Below the pieces are notes generated by a model. It was not told where the DNA came from. It did not search any database and worked only from the letters and a program-made list of their open reading frames with translations. 64,000 nt of DNA, from positions 4,986,757-5,050,756 of the forward strand of contig CP034975.1 in assembly GCA_004026145.2 (NCBI GenBank), given 5' to 3'. The stretch is from Takifugu bimaculatus (lineage: Eukaryota; Chordata; Actinopteri; Tetraodontiformes; Tetraodontidae). Below, one piece after another: positions 50,335 to 60,640 of this stretch. The position numbers were made by a program, and so were the translations under genes. Numbering within the stretch: position 1 is the first letter of the stretch; every line of letters begins with the position of its first letter.

Positions 50335-53288
50335 CACAGCGACACCTGAGCCTGCTGGAGGTTTTGGGGCGAGGCCACGGCGTTACGGTAAAAGCGCTGG
50401 AGCCTCTCGCCGCTGCTTGGACAGCTGTGAGAGGACGGAGCGGGACGACTCCTGCCTGGTTCTGCCTCCTCGGGCCAGAACCAGCACGGCCGCACACACC
50501 TGCTCCAGGTCCAGGTGCTCCTGCGAGGGCAGGATGTGGTGTTTTAGAGGCCACGTCCTGCACACCGACACAGCCGCGTGCATCAAACCGCACGCCTCCC
50601 ATATGGTTTTTATTGATCCCTGTCCCTGTTATTACCCCCCCCCCGCACGCACGCACACTCGCTCCCTCGCCTCTCCGTGCACTGATGTTGAAGGAATGAT
50701 GGAATGCTGGAGGGTAAATCTCTGCTTTCCTGGAAGCTGCTCAAGCTTTATCAGAAGCGGCTGTGACAATACGCCAGCTGATGGGCCAACCTATAAGCAC
50801 CGATCAGAGAACAAAACAGCCTTCCTGGAAGAGGCAATCAGCAGGAGCCGGACCCTTCCTGGAAGACCACTGCGGGTGGCTCCTCGCGGGGCACATTTCA
50901 AGCCCGCTAATATTTTTCCACCGACTCCGGCTGACAGCGTTGACATTGGCTCAGAAACCTTTATTAGGCCGTGTGATTTGCCGTCAATCAAAGCGCTGCT
51001 GGATGTGCTTTGTGGGGGCAAACGGCCTCCTTTGTGTGGACGTTCTGAAGCCTGGAATTTGGAGAACCCTCCCCCCCCCCCCCCCCTCCCCCCACGGCGC
51101 GGCCTCGGTCGTGTTCGTAGCCGCTGTTGTGTTTGGCCTGGGCCTCTGTTGACAACCGCCGGGCCGGACGCGGAAAGTCACTGCCCCAAAAAAGTGAATC
51201 ATGGTGGAAAGACTTTGAATGAGTGTGAGATTCACGAGAGGAGAGAAGGACACCAGCGAAATATTCCAGAGCAGCGACGGGGAACAGAACGTGAGTCACG
51301 GCGCGCTGAGCTGGCTTATTTAGACAATGTGTGTGTTTGTGTGTAAAACTGGATTATTCTGGTTGGGTTTTGGGAAGAGGCCTCGTTTCTGTCTGCGCAG
51401 CTACGTCAGTTTTGTCTGGAAGGGCCTGTTGCTCAAGTCTTCCTCCAACCGAAGGGTGACAAACCGTCCAGGACGGTCAGATAACCCGGAGAAACGATCC
51501 GTCGCCGCCCCCGGCGTGGGCGGGACGCCCGGATGAGTAGTGATCCCAGACAGACATTCAGGAACGCTTCAGTCGGCGCCTCCAGGTCGATAAATCCGGT
51601 CGTTCACGTAACAACTGTCGCCGGTGCCGTCATGGCGTCTCTCAACTCTCTCGTTGACCTTGTTCTACGTCAGCGACATTGACGAAGCTAGCTTACATCA
51701 CCGCACGGTAAAATAGCCCCCGGGGGTGAGACGGCTCCAGGCACAGCGCCCCCCGCTGGCCATAGCAGGTTAGCATTTTTCTTAAACTGGCTGTTAGCCT
51801 GTAGCAAAAGGACCCCACAGGGATAGATGACCTGTGTGAGGGGCCAAACCCGCGGCCGCTCCACGCTAAGGTCATAAATCCTCTCTCCACGTGGACCCTT
51901 TCACCTGTTTGACCTCACACACGTACGCACACACACACTAAAGGACACATCTACGCTCAGCTCCTGGAACAGGATGTATAAAACCCGGCCGCATTCCTTT
52001 TCGGTTAGGTCCAGCCCAAACGGAGCGTTCTACACAGTAACTGCTGTGTCAGAGTGTGTGTGTGTGTGTGTGTGAACATAACTGTGTGCTTCTGGGAATC
52101 CCTTTGTTTTACTGTGTTGGGTTCAAGACTTTGTGAAAACAGTGCCCCCGCCCTGTTCTATATATTCTCTTATGCCTAAAGAATTTACCCACAATGCCCT
52201 GAAAACAAGAAGTGATGATTGCGGTGCTTTTAACCCTGTGATGCACGCGCCTCGTGCTCGCCCCAGCCCGTTAAAACCCCGCCGACTGGATAAACACCAC
52301 TTTGTTTGAATAGGAAATCCCGTTGTCAGTTGATAATCTGGAATAGATGGAGCACAGCCTGCGGGACAATATATTACAGCGAGCTGGAGCTAGAGCGGGA
52401 AATGTTGACTCGATGAGGAAGAAACAGAACACACAGAACAAAGGTGTTGACTTTTGTAAAAATAGTGCTCTTTAATATAAATTACTGGGTTTTTTTTCAT
52501 TTTTTTTTTAGAAATATAAATATGTGCAATGCCTCCGTTCTGTTTATTTCTGTGGTGCATTGTCATTTCAGGTGTTACAAGCTTGTGTTCCTGCCAGACT
52601 AGTGGCCAGAGCGAGGGGGGGGGCAGTCTTTATAAAAGACATATTCACATTACAGGTGAGGTCCACCGCTGTAACACACCTAAGAACTGGGAGGAGACGA
52701 AGACCGACGGTTGTTTGGCCTCCGGGGATCGTGGGAAAGGACGAGCCCTCGTCAAACACACGCACAAAAAAAGCATTTCCGATCAAATCCGCCTCTTCCG
52801 CAGCGTTTTCTCTCTTTTGTTTGAGGATCTTTGGAGCTAATCGGGGTTTCGGATGAAAGGAGGAAGGTCAGAGCGGCGCCAGACCTCTCTAGCGTTACGG
52901 CCGTGTCCCGGGTCCCCGTGACCGAGGGACACACACACGGAGACAGAAGGACAGGTTTGCCAGGACGCTGCGCAGGACAGCGAGGACGCGCAGGTGTAAA
53001 GGCAGCGGAGGAGCTCCTCCTCCGACGGCCCGGGTCTGTATTCACAGGCGCCGTCTGCTGGGACCGTTTCCCTGAAGTTTATCACCAGGATCACACGCTG
53101 CTGTATAACAGTATGTCTCCTCCCCCAGGCCGGCCCCCACTTCCCTTTTCCTAATCCCATTTCCCTCATTTCTCTCCTGGTTGGATTCTTCCTGCTCCTT
53201 CCCTCCACAGATTCACGCTTCTGCTGACAGTTCTGGAGTCGGTCTGGATTTAAACTACAGATCTGCTGCTCTTGGTCCCCTGACAACG

Positions 53289-53925
53289 CGTTAGTCTCAG
53301 AGGAGGAGGAGGAGGAGGGGGGGGGGGGAGTGGGAGGAGATGCTCCCTAAAGGAGGAGGAGGAGGAGGTGGAGATGCTCCCTAAAGGAGGAGGAGATGCT
53401 CCCTAGAGGAGGAGGAGGAGGGGGAGGAGGAGGGGGAGGAGATGCTCCCTAAAGGAGGAGGAGATGCTCCCTAGAGGAGGAGGAGGAGGGGGAGGAGATG
53501 CTCCCTAAAGGAGGAGGAGGAGGAGGGGGAGGAGATGCTCCCTAAAGGAGGAGGAGGAGGAGGTGGAGATGCTCCCTAAAGGAGGAGGAGGGGGGGGAGG
53601 AGATGCTCCCTAAAGGAGGAGGAGGAGGGGGGGAGGAGATGCTCCCTAAAGGAGGAGGATGAGGGGAGGAGATGCTCCCTAAAGGAGGAGGATGAGGGGA
53701 GGAGATGCTCCCTAAAGGAGGAGGAGGAGGGGGGGAGGAGATGCTCCCTAAAGGAGGAGGATGAGGGGAGGAGATGCTCCCTAAAGGAGGAGGAGGAGGG
53801 GAGGAGATGCTCCCTAAAGGAGGAGGAGGAGGGGAGGAGATGCTCCCTAAAGGAGGAGGATGAGGGGAGGAGATGCTCCCTAAAGGAGGAGGAGGAGGGG
53901 GGGAGGAGATGCTCCCTAAAGCCTT
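53289..53925. repeat. Purine-rich minisatellite with GATGCTCCCTAAAG core
   Basis: Roughly 18 units of 31-45 bp, each a variable GGAGGAGG stretch followed by GGAGATGCTCCCTAAAG. The minus strand reads as repeated FREHLLPSSSS, an artefact. Confidence 0.95.
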
Positions 53926-54021
53926 CCTTTTTCTTCTGTACCTGTATGTGCAGCTTGTGCACGCGAGTGCCCCCCCCTCCCCTCCCCTCTGGGAGGCAAC
54001 ATTTGCGGGAAGCAGCGGTGG

Positions 54022-54224
54022 AAACGCATGAACACACACACACACCCACACGCGCACACACACACCCAGACACAAACACACACACACACAGACACAAACA
54101 CACGCGCACACACACCCACATGCGCGCACACACACACACACACAGACACACACACACAGACACACACACACACAGACACAAACACACACACACACAGACA
54201 CAAACACACGCGCGCACACACCCA

Positions 54225-54256
<32 letters not shown>

Positions 54257-54292
54257 GACACACAGACACAAACACACGCGCACACACACCCA

Positions 54293-54324
<32 letters not shown>

Positions 54325-54334
54325 GACACAAACA
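54022..54334. repeat. Complex (CA)n microsatellite
   Basis: CA repeats with regular CACCCACATGCGCGCACA and CAGACACAAACACA interruptions that recur about every 60-120 bases, suggesting local duplication of blocks. Confidence 0.95.
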
Positions 54335-54753
54335 AACAAACACTGCTCATCCTCCCTCTCTGGACTTTGCCTTTCCTGCCACCTCTGCGTGGTGGTGAGA
54401 CTGAGGGCGGAGCTGAACCCTGGGGGGCCGGGGGGGGGGTGCGTCCCCACCACGGCCATCGTTAATATCTACTAGATTAATGTTCTACGAGGCTCTGCTC
54501 TGCGTCAGTCATAGGAACCTTTGACCTCTGACCTCACCCCCACTGGTCTCGTGGGCGGTTTCCGCTCGGCCAGGTAGACGAGGTAACGCTTTGACGATAT
54601 ATACATTTGTCAACGTTTAAAATGGCGAGATTAGCCGATTCTGATGAAAAACGCTCCTCAGATTAGCATAGCTAAGACTCTGATCCGGGACCCCCCCGGG
54701 ACCCTTGTGTGCCATCTTCAAATCAAGTGGCGCTTGTCGTGGCGGCGCCACGG

Positions 54754-55519
54754 TCATATAGGAGCGTCGTACTCCTCCAGGTAGTCTTTGATGCTGCTCG
54801 GGAGCTGCTCGGACTGTTCCGGCCTCCCCAGGCCCCGATTGTTGAGGGTGGTCCTGCACAAATGCTGCAGGGACGACAGCGAAGTCAAAAGGGGGCGACG
54901 TAATTCCAAAGGGATCCTCTCTCCGCCGGTGTGGATCAAGTAAACGCTGCGCGCCTTCACCTCGGCCCCCCCGGGGTCGCCCCCGCAGGCGCCGGCGCCG
55001 CCCCGGCCTCCGGCCTCCGACCCTTTGCCCATGTAGTGCGCGATGAGTTTCAGCACGCAGTCAAACTGGGGGAGCTCGTGGGCGTTCTGAGGGTCCGGCT
55101 GCAGGAAGAACCCCCCCCCCTCGCTGTGGATGCGCAGGTTCTTGGTTCCTCGGGCCGTCTGCACCGACAGGGTAAAGAAGTGGTGATGGTCGGAGGAGTC
55201 GCGGATCAGGAAGGTACCGGGCGGTTCGGAGCGCAGCGTGGAGCTGGCCTCCCGGCCCCCCATGGCCCCCCAGTAAAAGCCACTTTCCTGGAGCTTCCGT
55301 AAGGCGCGCATCACCTGAAAAGACGCGCACAACGTGTTAGTACAGAACCAGAACCAGGGTTGGGATCTGGAGTCCTCGAGGGGAACTGACCTGCTGGTAA
55401 TGCTCGTTGGAGCTAAACGGCTTGAAGTGATGCGGGGTGAAGTTTGACCCCTGAACCCTGGCGTCCGCTGACCTCACGCTGCTCATGGCGAGGGCTTTTG
55501 GTCCGTTGAAGGTTACCAT
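54754..55519 (-). CDS. socs3: Suppressor of cytokine signalling 3 (complete, with a coding intron)
   Basis: Inhibits JAK/STAT signalling by binding gp130-type receptors and JAKs and recruiting an elongin-cullin ubiquitin ligase. Two coding exons, 55391-55519 (43 residues) and 54754-55314 (186 residues plus stop), give 229 residues (human 225). In order: an MVT start like mammalian SOCS3; kinase-inhibitory/ESS region FKPFSSNEHYQQVMRALRKL; SH2 domain with ESGFYWGAM and GTFLIRDSSD (phosphotyrosine-binding Arg) and FDCVLKLIAHYM; a Gly/Ala-rich linker; SOCS box LQHLCRTTL ending KDYLEEYDAPI. The 76-bp intron (55315-55390) has GT, AG and a TACTAAC branch site, and reading through it meets a stop. 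Mammalian SOCS3 coding sequence is uninterrupted. The neighbours tha1 and pgs1 match human 17q25, supporting SOCS3. The a/b paralogue is not decided; an assignment to socs8 is less likely. Confidence 0.93.
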
Positions 55520-55527
55520 GATGCCAT
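55513..55527 (-). promoter_or_regulatory. Four-codon upstream ORF overlapping the socs3 start
   Basis: On the minus strand an upstream ATG (55525-55527) in strong context, GCCATGG, opens a frame of ATG GCA TCA TGG TAA. It overlaps the socs3 ATG (55517-55519), which has a T rather than G or A at -3 only if miscounted; as read, the context is ATCATGG with A at -3. The uORF stop lies inside the second socs3 codon. This layout is typical of leaky scanning or reinitiation control, but that is inference. Confidence 0.6.
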
Positions 55528-55736
55528 GGCCCCCTGCCTCCGCCTGCTGGTGGAGAGGCAGGGGGCCCACAAGAGGAGGGTGGAGGTGGACAGGTGAGGG
55601 CGGGCTCGGAGCAGGGGGGGCGCCAGGCGGAGGGGCGTAGGCTGAGGGTGGCGGGGTCACACACCGGGTCCAGGGCCCCGGGGCAGAGGAGTCTGACGCA
55701 TCCAGAGAGGGGCTGGGAGAGGGCACCTAAACACAG

Positions 55737-56337
55737 CTGGGGGGGGAAGGGACGGAGTACATATTAGGTCACCGAGCTTGGAATTATGCAAGAAAAGGAT
55801 CCCTGGTCACGGACGCGAATTCAGCCCCACTTCTCCAGGCTGGTGCGCGGTCATGGCGCGAGTCACGGGCAGGCGGGGGGCGCTCGGTTTGGGGGCCGCG
55901 GCCGCGGCTCGACGGCGGCGGGACCGCGGCCGCCTCCGCTCGCACCTCCCGCGACAAGGGGCCTCACGAACGGGGTCACGGAGAAAGAGCCCGGCGCGCT
56001 TTGCCCCCCCCCTCCTGCGTGAAATAATACCCCCCTCTCCCCTGCACGGGGAGCGACACAGAGGCACCATTCTCCGGTTTCAGAATGACCAGAAGGGGGT
56101 CCCGTCCCGCGCTGCTCGGAACCCCCGGAGGCTGCGGATTTACCGGCCAGTGCAGGACGGTTTGGAGCCGCTAGAGAAGCGCCGCTCCGGTCACTGACGC
56201 TCACACAGCGGCGAAAATGCGCCTCTCCCCAGCTCGGTGGCGCCCACCGGATCCCAGCCTGGATCTCCGCTTCCATTTCCACCCAAACATCAATTATCTC
56301 GGTCATTTGCAGCCGCAGCCGCTGCCTTTAAACTTAC
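55737..56337 (-). other. Probable 5' UTR intron of socs3
   Basis: A strong donor, CAAG|GTAAGT (minus strand, GT at 56336-56337), and a pyrimidine-rich acceptor, CCTTCCCCCCCCAG|CTG (ending at 55737), bracket about 600 GC-rich bases upstream of the socs3 coding exon. A non-coding first exon ending at 56338 and spliced to 55736 fits the vertebrate SOCS3 layout. The segment is rich in CpG. Confidence 0.55.
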
Positions 56338-56589
56338 CTTGCGGATTTGTTGAGCCCGGCGCTGCAGCCGCTCGGACACAAAGGAGAGCCGATGCAAACT
56401 ACCCGAGAGTAGTGCCAGAAAAATGATTAACTCAGGCATTAAAATCCGCAGTAAAGTATCCAGAAAGTGTGTGGGTTCCTTTCCTGGACGGAGGAATGCG
56501 TCAGCGGCGGTCCGAGCCGGAGAGGAGCCCAGCCGAGTGTGGAGGAAGGTTATTGGAGGTTGTTGCCAATGAGTAAAGCCGATGTTCGT

Positions 56590-56730
56590 AAGGCTCCGCC
56601 CCCCGCGCTCGGAGCGCCTTCCAGTAAACACACGCACGCCCCGCGCGAGCACGCGCGCCCGCGTGCTGAGACAGATAGTGCCCATAAATAATCGGCGTGA
56701 CCTTTGCTGGGCGGCTTCCTGGTAGTCGCG
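56590..56730. promoter_or_regulatory. Candidate socs3 promoter with STAT-like sites
   Basis: Two near-consensus STAT elements lie 97 bases apart: TTCCAGTAA (56619-56627) and TTCCTGGTA (56716-56724). A GC box (CTCCGCCCCCC, about 56594-56604) and an AT-rich TTATTTATGGG on the minus strand near 56685 accompany them. STAT3-driven SOCS3 promoters in mammals carry paired sites of this kind. Single 9-mers are weak evidence, so this is a suggestion. Confidence 0.35.
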
Positions 56731-56949
56731 GGTTCCATTCTTGAAAAGTTGAATCAAAGCGGAACGTACGGGACCAGATTGTGACGCAACAGCCTTTGAT
56801 CCGCGGCTCAAACTCGCACATTTGCGCGTGTGCCGTCGGTTTCCTGTATTTTCGAGCAATGGGCATCTTGTGATTTATTGAAAGAGCGTTGCCTAATATA
56901 TGTTTCCCGAACGGACTCTGCTGCTCCTGTAACACATCCAATTAACTAA

Positions 56950-57944
56950 AGCGCGGTGAATAAATAAAGCTCTACCTCCGGGGCCGTTCGCGCCCCGGGA
57001 ACCACATGTGCAGCTCATTATTTTTCTTTTAGCATCATTTAGAAAGTGGCGTGATTAACTTTGACCGTGCGGGAGCAGGGCAACGTCCGAGGATGATTCC
57101 TCGTGTGTGTCAGTAAATCGGGAAGCGTCGGGATTACTGTAAGTGCTCTTGAGCAACCCGCTGCCGTCGAGGGCGAATGCAAATAAAAATCTAATTCCTG
57201 CCTTTAAAATGGGCCGCGGAGCCCGGGGTGAGGATATTTACAGAACGTCTGCTGATGGAATTATTAATTATCACCCTAATTATCGTCACGTGACATTGTT
57301 GATTATTCATGAGACATTTGATAAAACCCACATGAGACGTTGAGGCAAAACTATTACACTATAACACACAATAAAACCTTATCTTATTTAGGGCGATGCC
57401 TGATAAAGGTCTTATCAAAGATAACAAGTTATGTTATTATTTACTTACAATAACCATTCATGAGAGGACTAAAAAGCTCGTTGTCATGTTGCGTCGAGCA
57501 CTTTAAGGAAGTTTTAACGAGGCGAAGACTATAAAAATAAGTTACCTGGAACAAACACGCCTCTAGTTGTGACAAACACAATAACACAGGCGGCCGCGCC
57601 TCCATCATTTGGTTCAGTGTGAGGAGCAAAGATCATTTCCCTGAAATCGGTGTGGAGGGACGAACACGCACCCAGCGTGCGTGGCCTGGTCCACGGAGGG
57701 TGCGGTTCGCAGCGCGGCCGCTAGAGGGCGCACAAACACCCCAACCGCCACTCGAACAGCCACAAACGGAGAATCGGTTAAATAAGTTATTAACCGAGCG
57801 AATACGCGTTTAATGCCCTCGTTTCTACTAGTAGTGATTCAGTGAATAGTGAATAATATCAGTGACCTAGTGACGACCGCGAGTGTCCGTGTTAGGATCA
57901 CCTTTGTCAATAAAGTTTTTTTTCCCAGTCCGGCCGGTGCAGCA
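56950..57944. other. socs3-pgs1 divergent intergenic region
   Basis: About 1 kb between the divergently transcribed socs3 and pgs1. A cluster of GATA cores in both orientations (CTTATC, GATAAAG, CTTATCA, GATAAC) lies at about 57377-57426. No further gene is visible. The pgs1 promoter is presumably in the last few hundred bases. Confidence 0.5.
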
Positions 57945-58991
57945 ATGGCGGCGTCCATGTCGTGGAGGAGGCTGCTGTCCTCCGTCTACACACCGGCCAT
58001 AAACGGCGTCTGTAGCCGAATAACTGACCGGCTCTTCCGTGCGCGGGACAGAAGAAGGGGGTAAGAACGACGCCTGTCTCCAGGTGGCGATTAAAGGCTG
58101 TTCTTCTGTCGGCAGGACGGTGTTATTGCCGGCGGACACGCGCGGGCTAAGCTAGCTTCTTCACTATTTACCTGTCTGCTCACGAGCTGCTGTTTGTCAC
58201 CTCCTTTGTCGAGACTTCATTTAAAACTGTTGTAAAACGGGTTTAGCGAGCAGATAATTACCCCGATTTGAGCTCAACGCGCCGGGGGCAAAGGTTACAG
58301 GGAGGGCGCAGGGTTTGGAGGCAAATCATGACAGAAGGACCTGTTGATCAGGTCATAATAGCGGGGTAATAAATCAGCTAATAACACATGGTGGCTGAGG
58401 TGGTGGTGGTGGTGGTGGTGGTGGTGGTGGGGGGGTTCTGGGATCAGAGGACTTCCATGGTTGTGGTCAACCTGGGTTTCAGTGGGACAGATGTGCACAG
58501 CTGGATCGGAGCTCTGATACCTGCTCCTGCCTCCAACAGCCGTGGGAAGAACGTTACTCTTTAGTCAAGCTCTGACATCCCAGAATGACTAGACTGTTTA
58601 AATGTGCAATAAAACAGCTGTTGGTGCAGATGTGACGGGGGGTTATCGTTCATCTGCTCATTAAATGAGAGTGTTTGGAGCTCCGACCTGCAGCCACGAA
58701 CGTTCCGAGTCCGAGTTGAGGGAGAAACATTCCCAGAATTCCCAGAATTCCCAGCCTCGTGCTCCTGGTCAGGAGGGCTGTGGAGCAGTCACATGATTAA
58801 ATAAACTGCACATGCTTGAGAGAGCCTTGCATTATTAAATTAGCCTCTAACCTTATTAAATGTGAGTTATTAATTGGACGCAGTCATTAAATCTCCTCGC
58901 TACATCACTCTGCTGAATTATTTATTTAAAAGGCAACATGTTGCACCGCTGCTACTGAAGGATTAACACACATAATCAGGAGCCTGTGGGC

Positions 58992-59080
<89 letters not shown>

Positions 59081-60022
59081 TTTCTTAAACCTGAGGTTAC
59101 GCGTGGCGTAAACATGCTAGTTTGTGTGGCGTAAACGTGCTAGTTTGTGTGGCGTAAACTTGCTAGTTTGTGTGGCGTAAACGTGCTAGTTTGTGTAGCG
59201 TAAACGTGCTAGTGTGTGTAGCGTAAACGTGCTAGTTTGTGTAGCGTAAACGTGCTAGTTTGTGTGGCGTAAACTTGCTAGTTTGTGTGGCGTAAACGTG
59301 CTAGTTTGTGTAGCGTAAACGTGCTAGTGTGTGTAGCGTAAACGTGCTAGTTTGTGTAGCGTAAACGTGCTAGTTTGTGTGGCGTAAACTTGCTAGTTTG
59401 TGTGGCGTAAACGTGCTAGTTTGTGTAGCGTAAACGTGCTAGTGTGTGTAGTGTAAACGTGCTAGTTTGTGTAGCGTAAACGTGCTAGTTTATTGTGAGC
59501 TAAAGCCATAAAATAAAGGTTTTAATAAGCAGTTGTTTGTCTTCCTTCAGGACCTCGGTGCTGCTCCTTGCTCCTCTGCTGGCCGAAACGGTCCCGGTTC
59601 CTCGTGCCGCCTCCAGGCCCCCCGGGTCAGCCGGAGCTCAGGGCACGGATGGGCTCTGCACCCACTTCGGATGGATGGCAGAACACGCGCCCGTCTTCAG
59701 GGTGCCGGGCTCCCGCATCCAGGTCCTCAGCTCCCCTGAGCAGTTCTACCAGGCCATGAAGGTGAGTGTTGTTCCCAGACGCGTTCCCAGACACGTTCCC
59801 AGACGGTTCCGGAGTTCCGGGTCAGATTCCTCTCTTTGTTTCCACCTGTCAACAAATTCCTCTGCGATATTTTTCCGTTACGGACCAACAAAGCCTCTTT
59901 GTGTCTGTGTCTTGGACGGCGTTCCTGCTCTTCCCGGTCGCTCACCTGTCACGCCAGACGACACAAACAGGTTCCTGCTGAACTGGGTCGGGAACAGGAA
60001 CCGTTCCTCGCCCGTTGGGCCG

Positions 60023-60087
<65 letters not shown>

Positions 60088-60190
60088 AACACTTGCTGCT
60101 CTCTCTCTCCAGACCCGGATCACGACGGCGAAGCGGCGTGTGGTGATGGCGTCCTTGTACCTGGGGACGGGTCAGCTGGAGCAGGACCTG
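57945..60190 (+). CDS. pgs1: Phosphatidylglycerophosphate synthase 1, first three exons (3' partial)
   Basis: Mitochondrial enzyme that makes phosphatidylglycerophosphate from CDP-diacylglycerol and glycerol-3-phosphate, the committed step to cardiolipin. Exons: 57945-58060 (ATG 57945-57947), 59551-59761 and 60113-60190, with matching phases, for 135 codons of about 550. Exon 1 gives MSWRRLLSSVY and a run of arginines consistent with a mitochondrial presequence. Exon 2 gives LLLAPLLAETVPV and HFGWMAEHAPVFRVPGS then VLSSPEQFYQAMK. Exon 3, TTAKRRVVMASLYLGTGQLE, is the highly conserved start of the first phospholipase-D-like domain. Catalytic HKD motifs would lie in exons beyond the window. The position divergent from socs3 matches human PGS1-SOCS3. 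Introns 2 and 3 are filled with tandem repeats. Confidence 0.93.
58994..59082. repeat. (TG)n followed by (CGTG)n
   Basis: A TG tract (about 58994-59050) grading into CGTG tetramers (about 59050-59082), in pgs1 intron 1. Confidence 0.96.
59096..59495. repeat. 23-bp minisatellite with a 115-bp higher-order period
   Basis: About 17 copies of GTGCTAGTTTGTGTRGCGTAAAC. Variant units recur in a fixed order of five: the AAACTTGCTAG variant appears with its C at 59159, 59274 and 59389, exactly 115 bases apart. It lies in pgs1 intron 1, ending about 55 bases before exon 2. Confidence 0.96.
60026..60083. repeat. (CA)n microsatellite
   Basis: Uninterrupted CA tract in pgs1 intron 2, ending about 30 bases before the exon at 60113. 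Confidence 0.97.
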
Positions 60191-60311
60191 GTGAGTGAGG
60201 AACGGTACCACCGGGTCTGGGGCGGCAGGTGAACAGGTGCTGCAGCACCACGGTGGAAACCAACCGGGTTTTGGCCCGTGGGAACAAAAGCTGCCTGCAC
60301 AACACAAAGGG

Positions 60312-60505
60312 AACGGTTGGGTCAGGACCTGAGCAGAACCTGAACGGAACCTGAGCAGAACCTGAGCAGAACCTGAGCAGGACCTGAGCAGAACCTGAAC
60401 AGAACCTGAGCAGAACCTGAGCAGAACCTGAACAGGACCTGAGCAGAACCTGAGCAGAACCTGAGCAGAACCTGAGCAGGACCTGAACAGGACCTGAGCA
60501 GAACC
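60312..60505. repeat. 11-bp AGAACCTGAGC minisatellite
   Basis: About 16 copies with variants AGGACCTGAGC and AGAACCTGAAC, in pgs1 intron 3. It shares CCTGA with the larger 11-bp array that follows and may be related to it. Confidence 0.95.
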
Positions 60506-60640
60506 AGGCTGGAATCTTTCCTGCCACCACCCAGCCTGACTCAAGCCTCTGGACCACATGTTCTCCCCCTGGAGAGCATCTGGACCTTCAGCTGGCTGCC
60601 AGAGCCAGAAAACCTCACAGGATCATGGTGCTCCCTGAAC

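Larger units (their letters stand above)
44707..54753. other. tha1-socs3 intergenic region
   Basis: About 10 kb without an intact gene I recognise. It holds a decayed tha1 fragment (45925-46069), a LINE remnant (46850-47570), short tandem arrays (30-bp units at about 47030-47105; 11-bp GATCCCAGGGA units at about 48133-48200), poly-C runs (49057-49075, 50035-50070), CA tracts (49635-49700, 50295-50330) and the large arrays before socs3. A minus-strand open stretch at 48237-48527 shows no known domain. Confidence 0.6.

Noticed and set aside
50255..51346. 363-codon plus-strand open frame
   Set aside because: Begins in a TG microsatellite and runs through a poly-C tract. No recognisable domain, and overlapping frames are open too because the region is GC-rich.
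53542..54459. Minus-strand frames rich in Cys/Val and FREHLLPSSS
   Set aside because: Translation of a CA microsatellite and the purine-rich minisatellite.
55337..55726. N-terminally extended socs3 frame
   Set aside because: It is open upstream of MVT but has no in-frame ATG there, and the Pro-rich extension is unlike SOCS3. The MVT start at 55519 matches the family.
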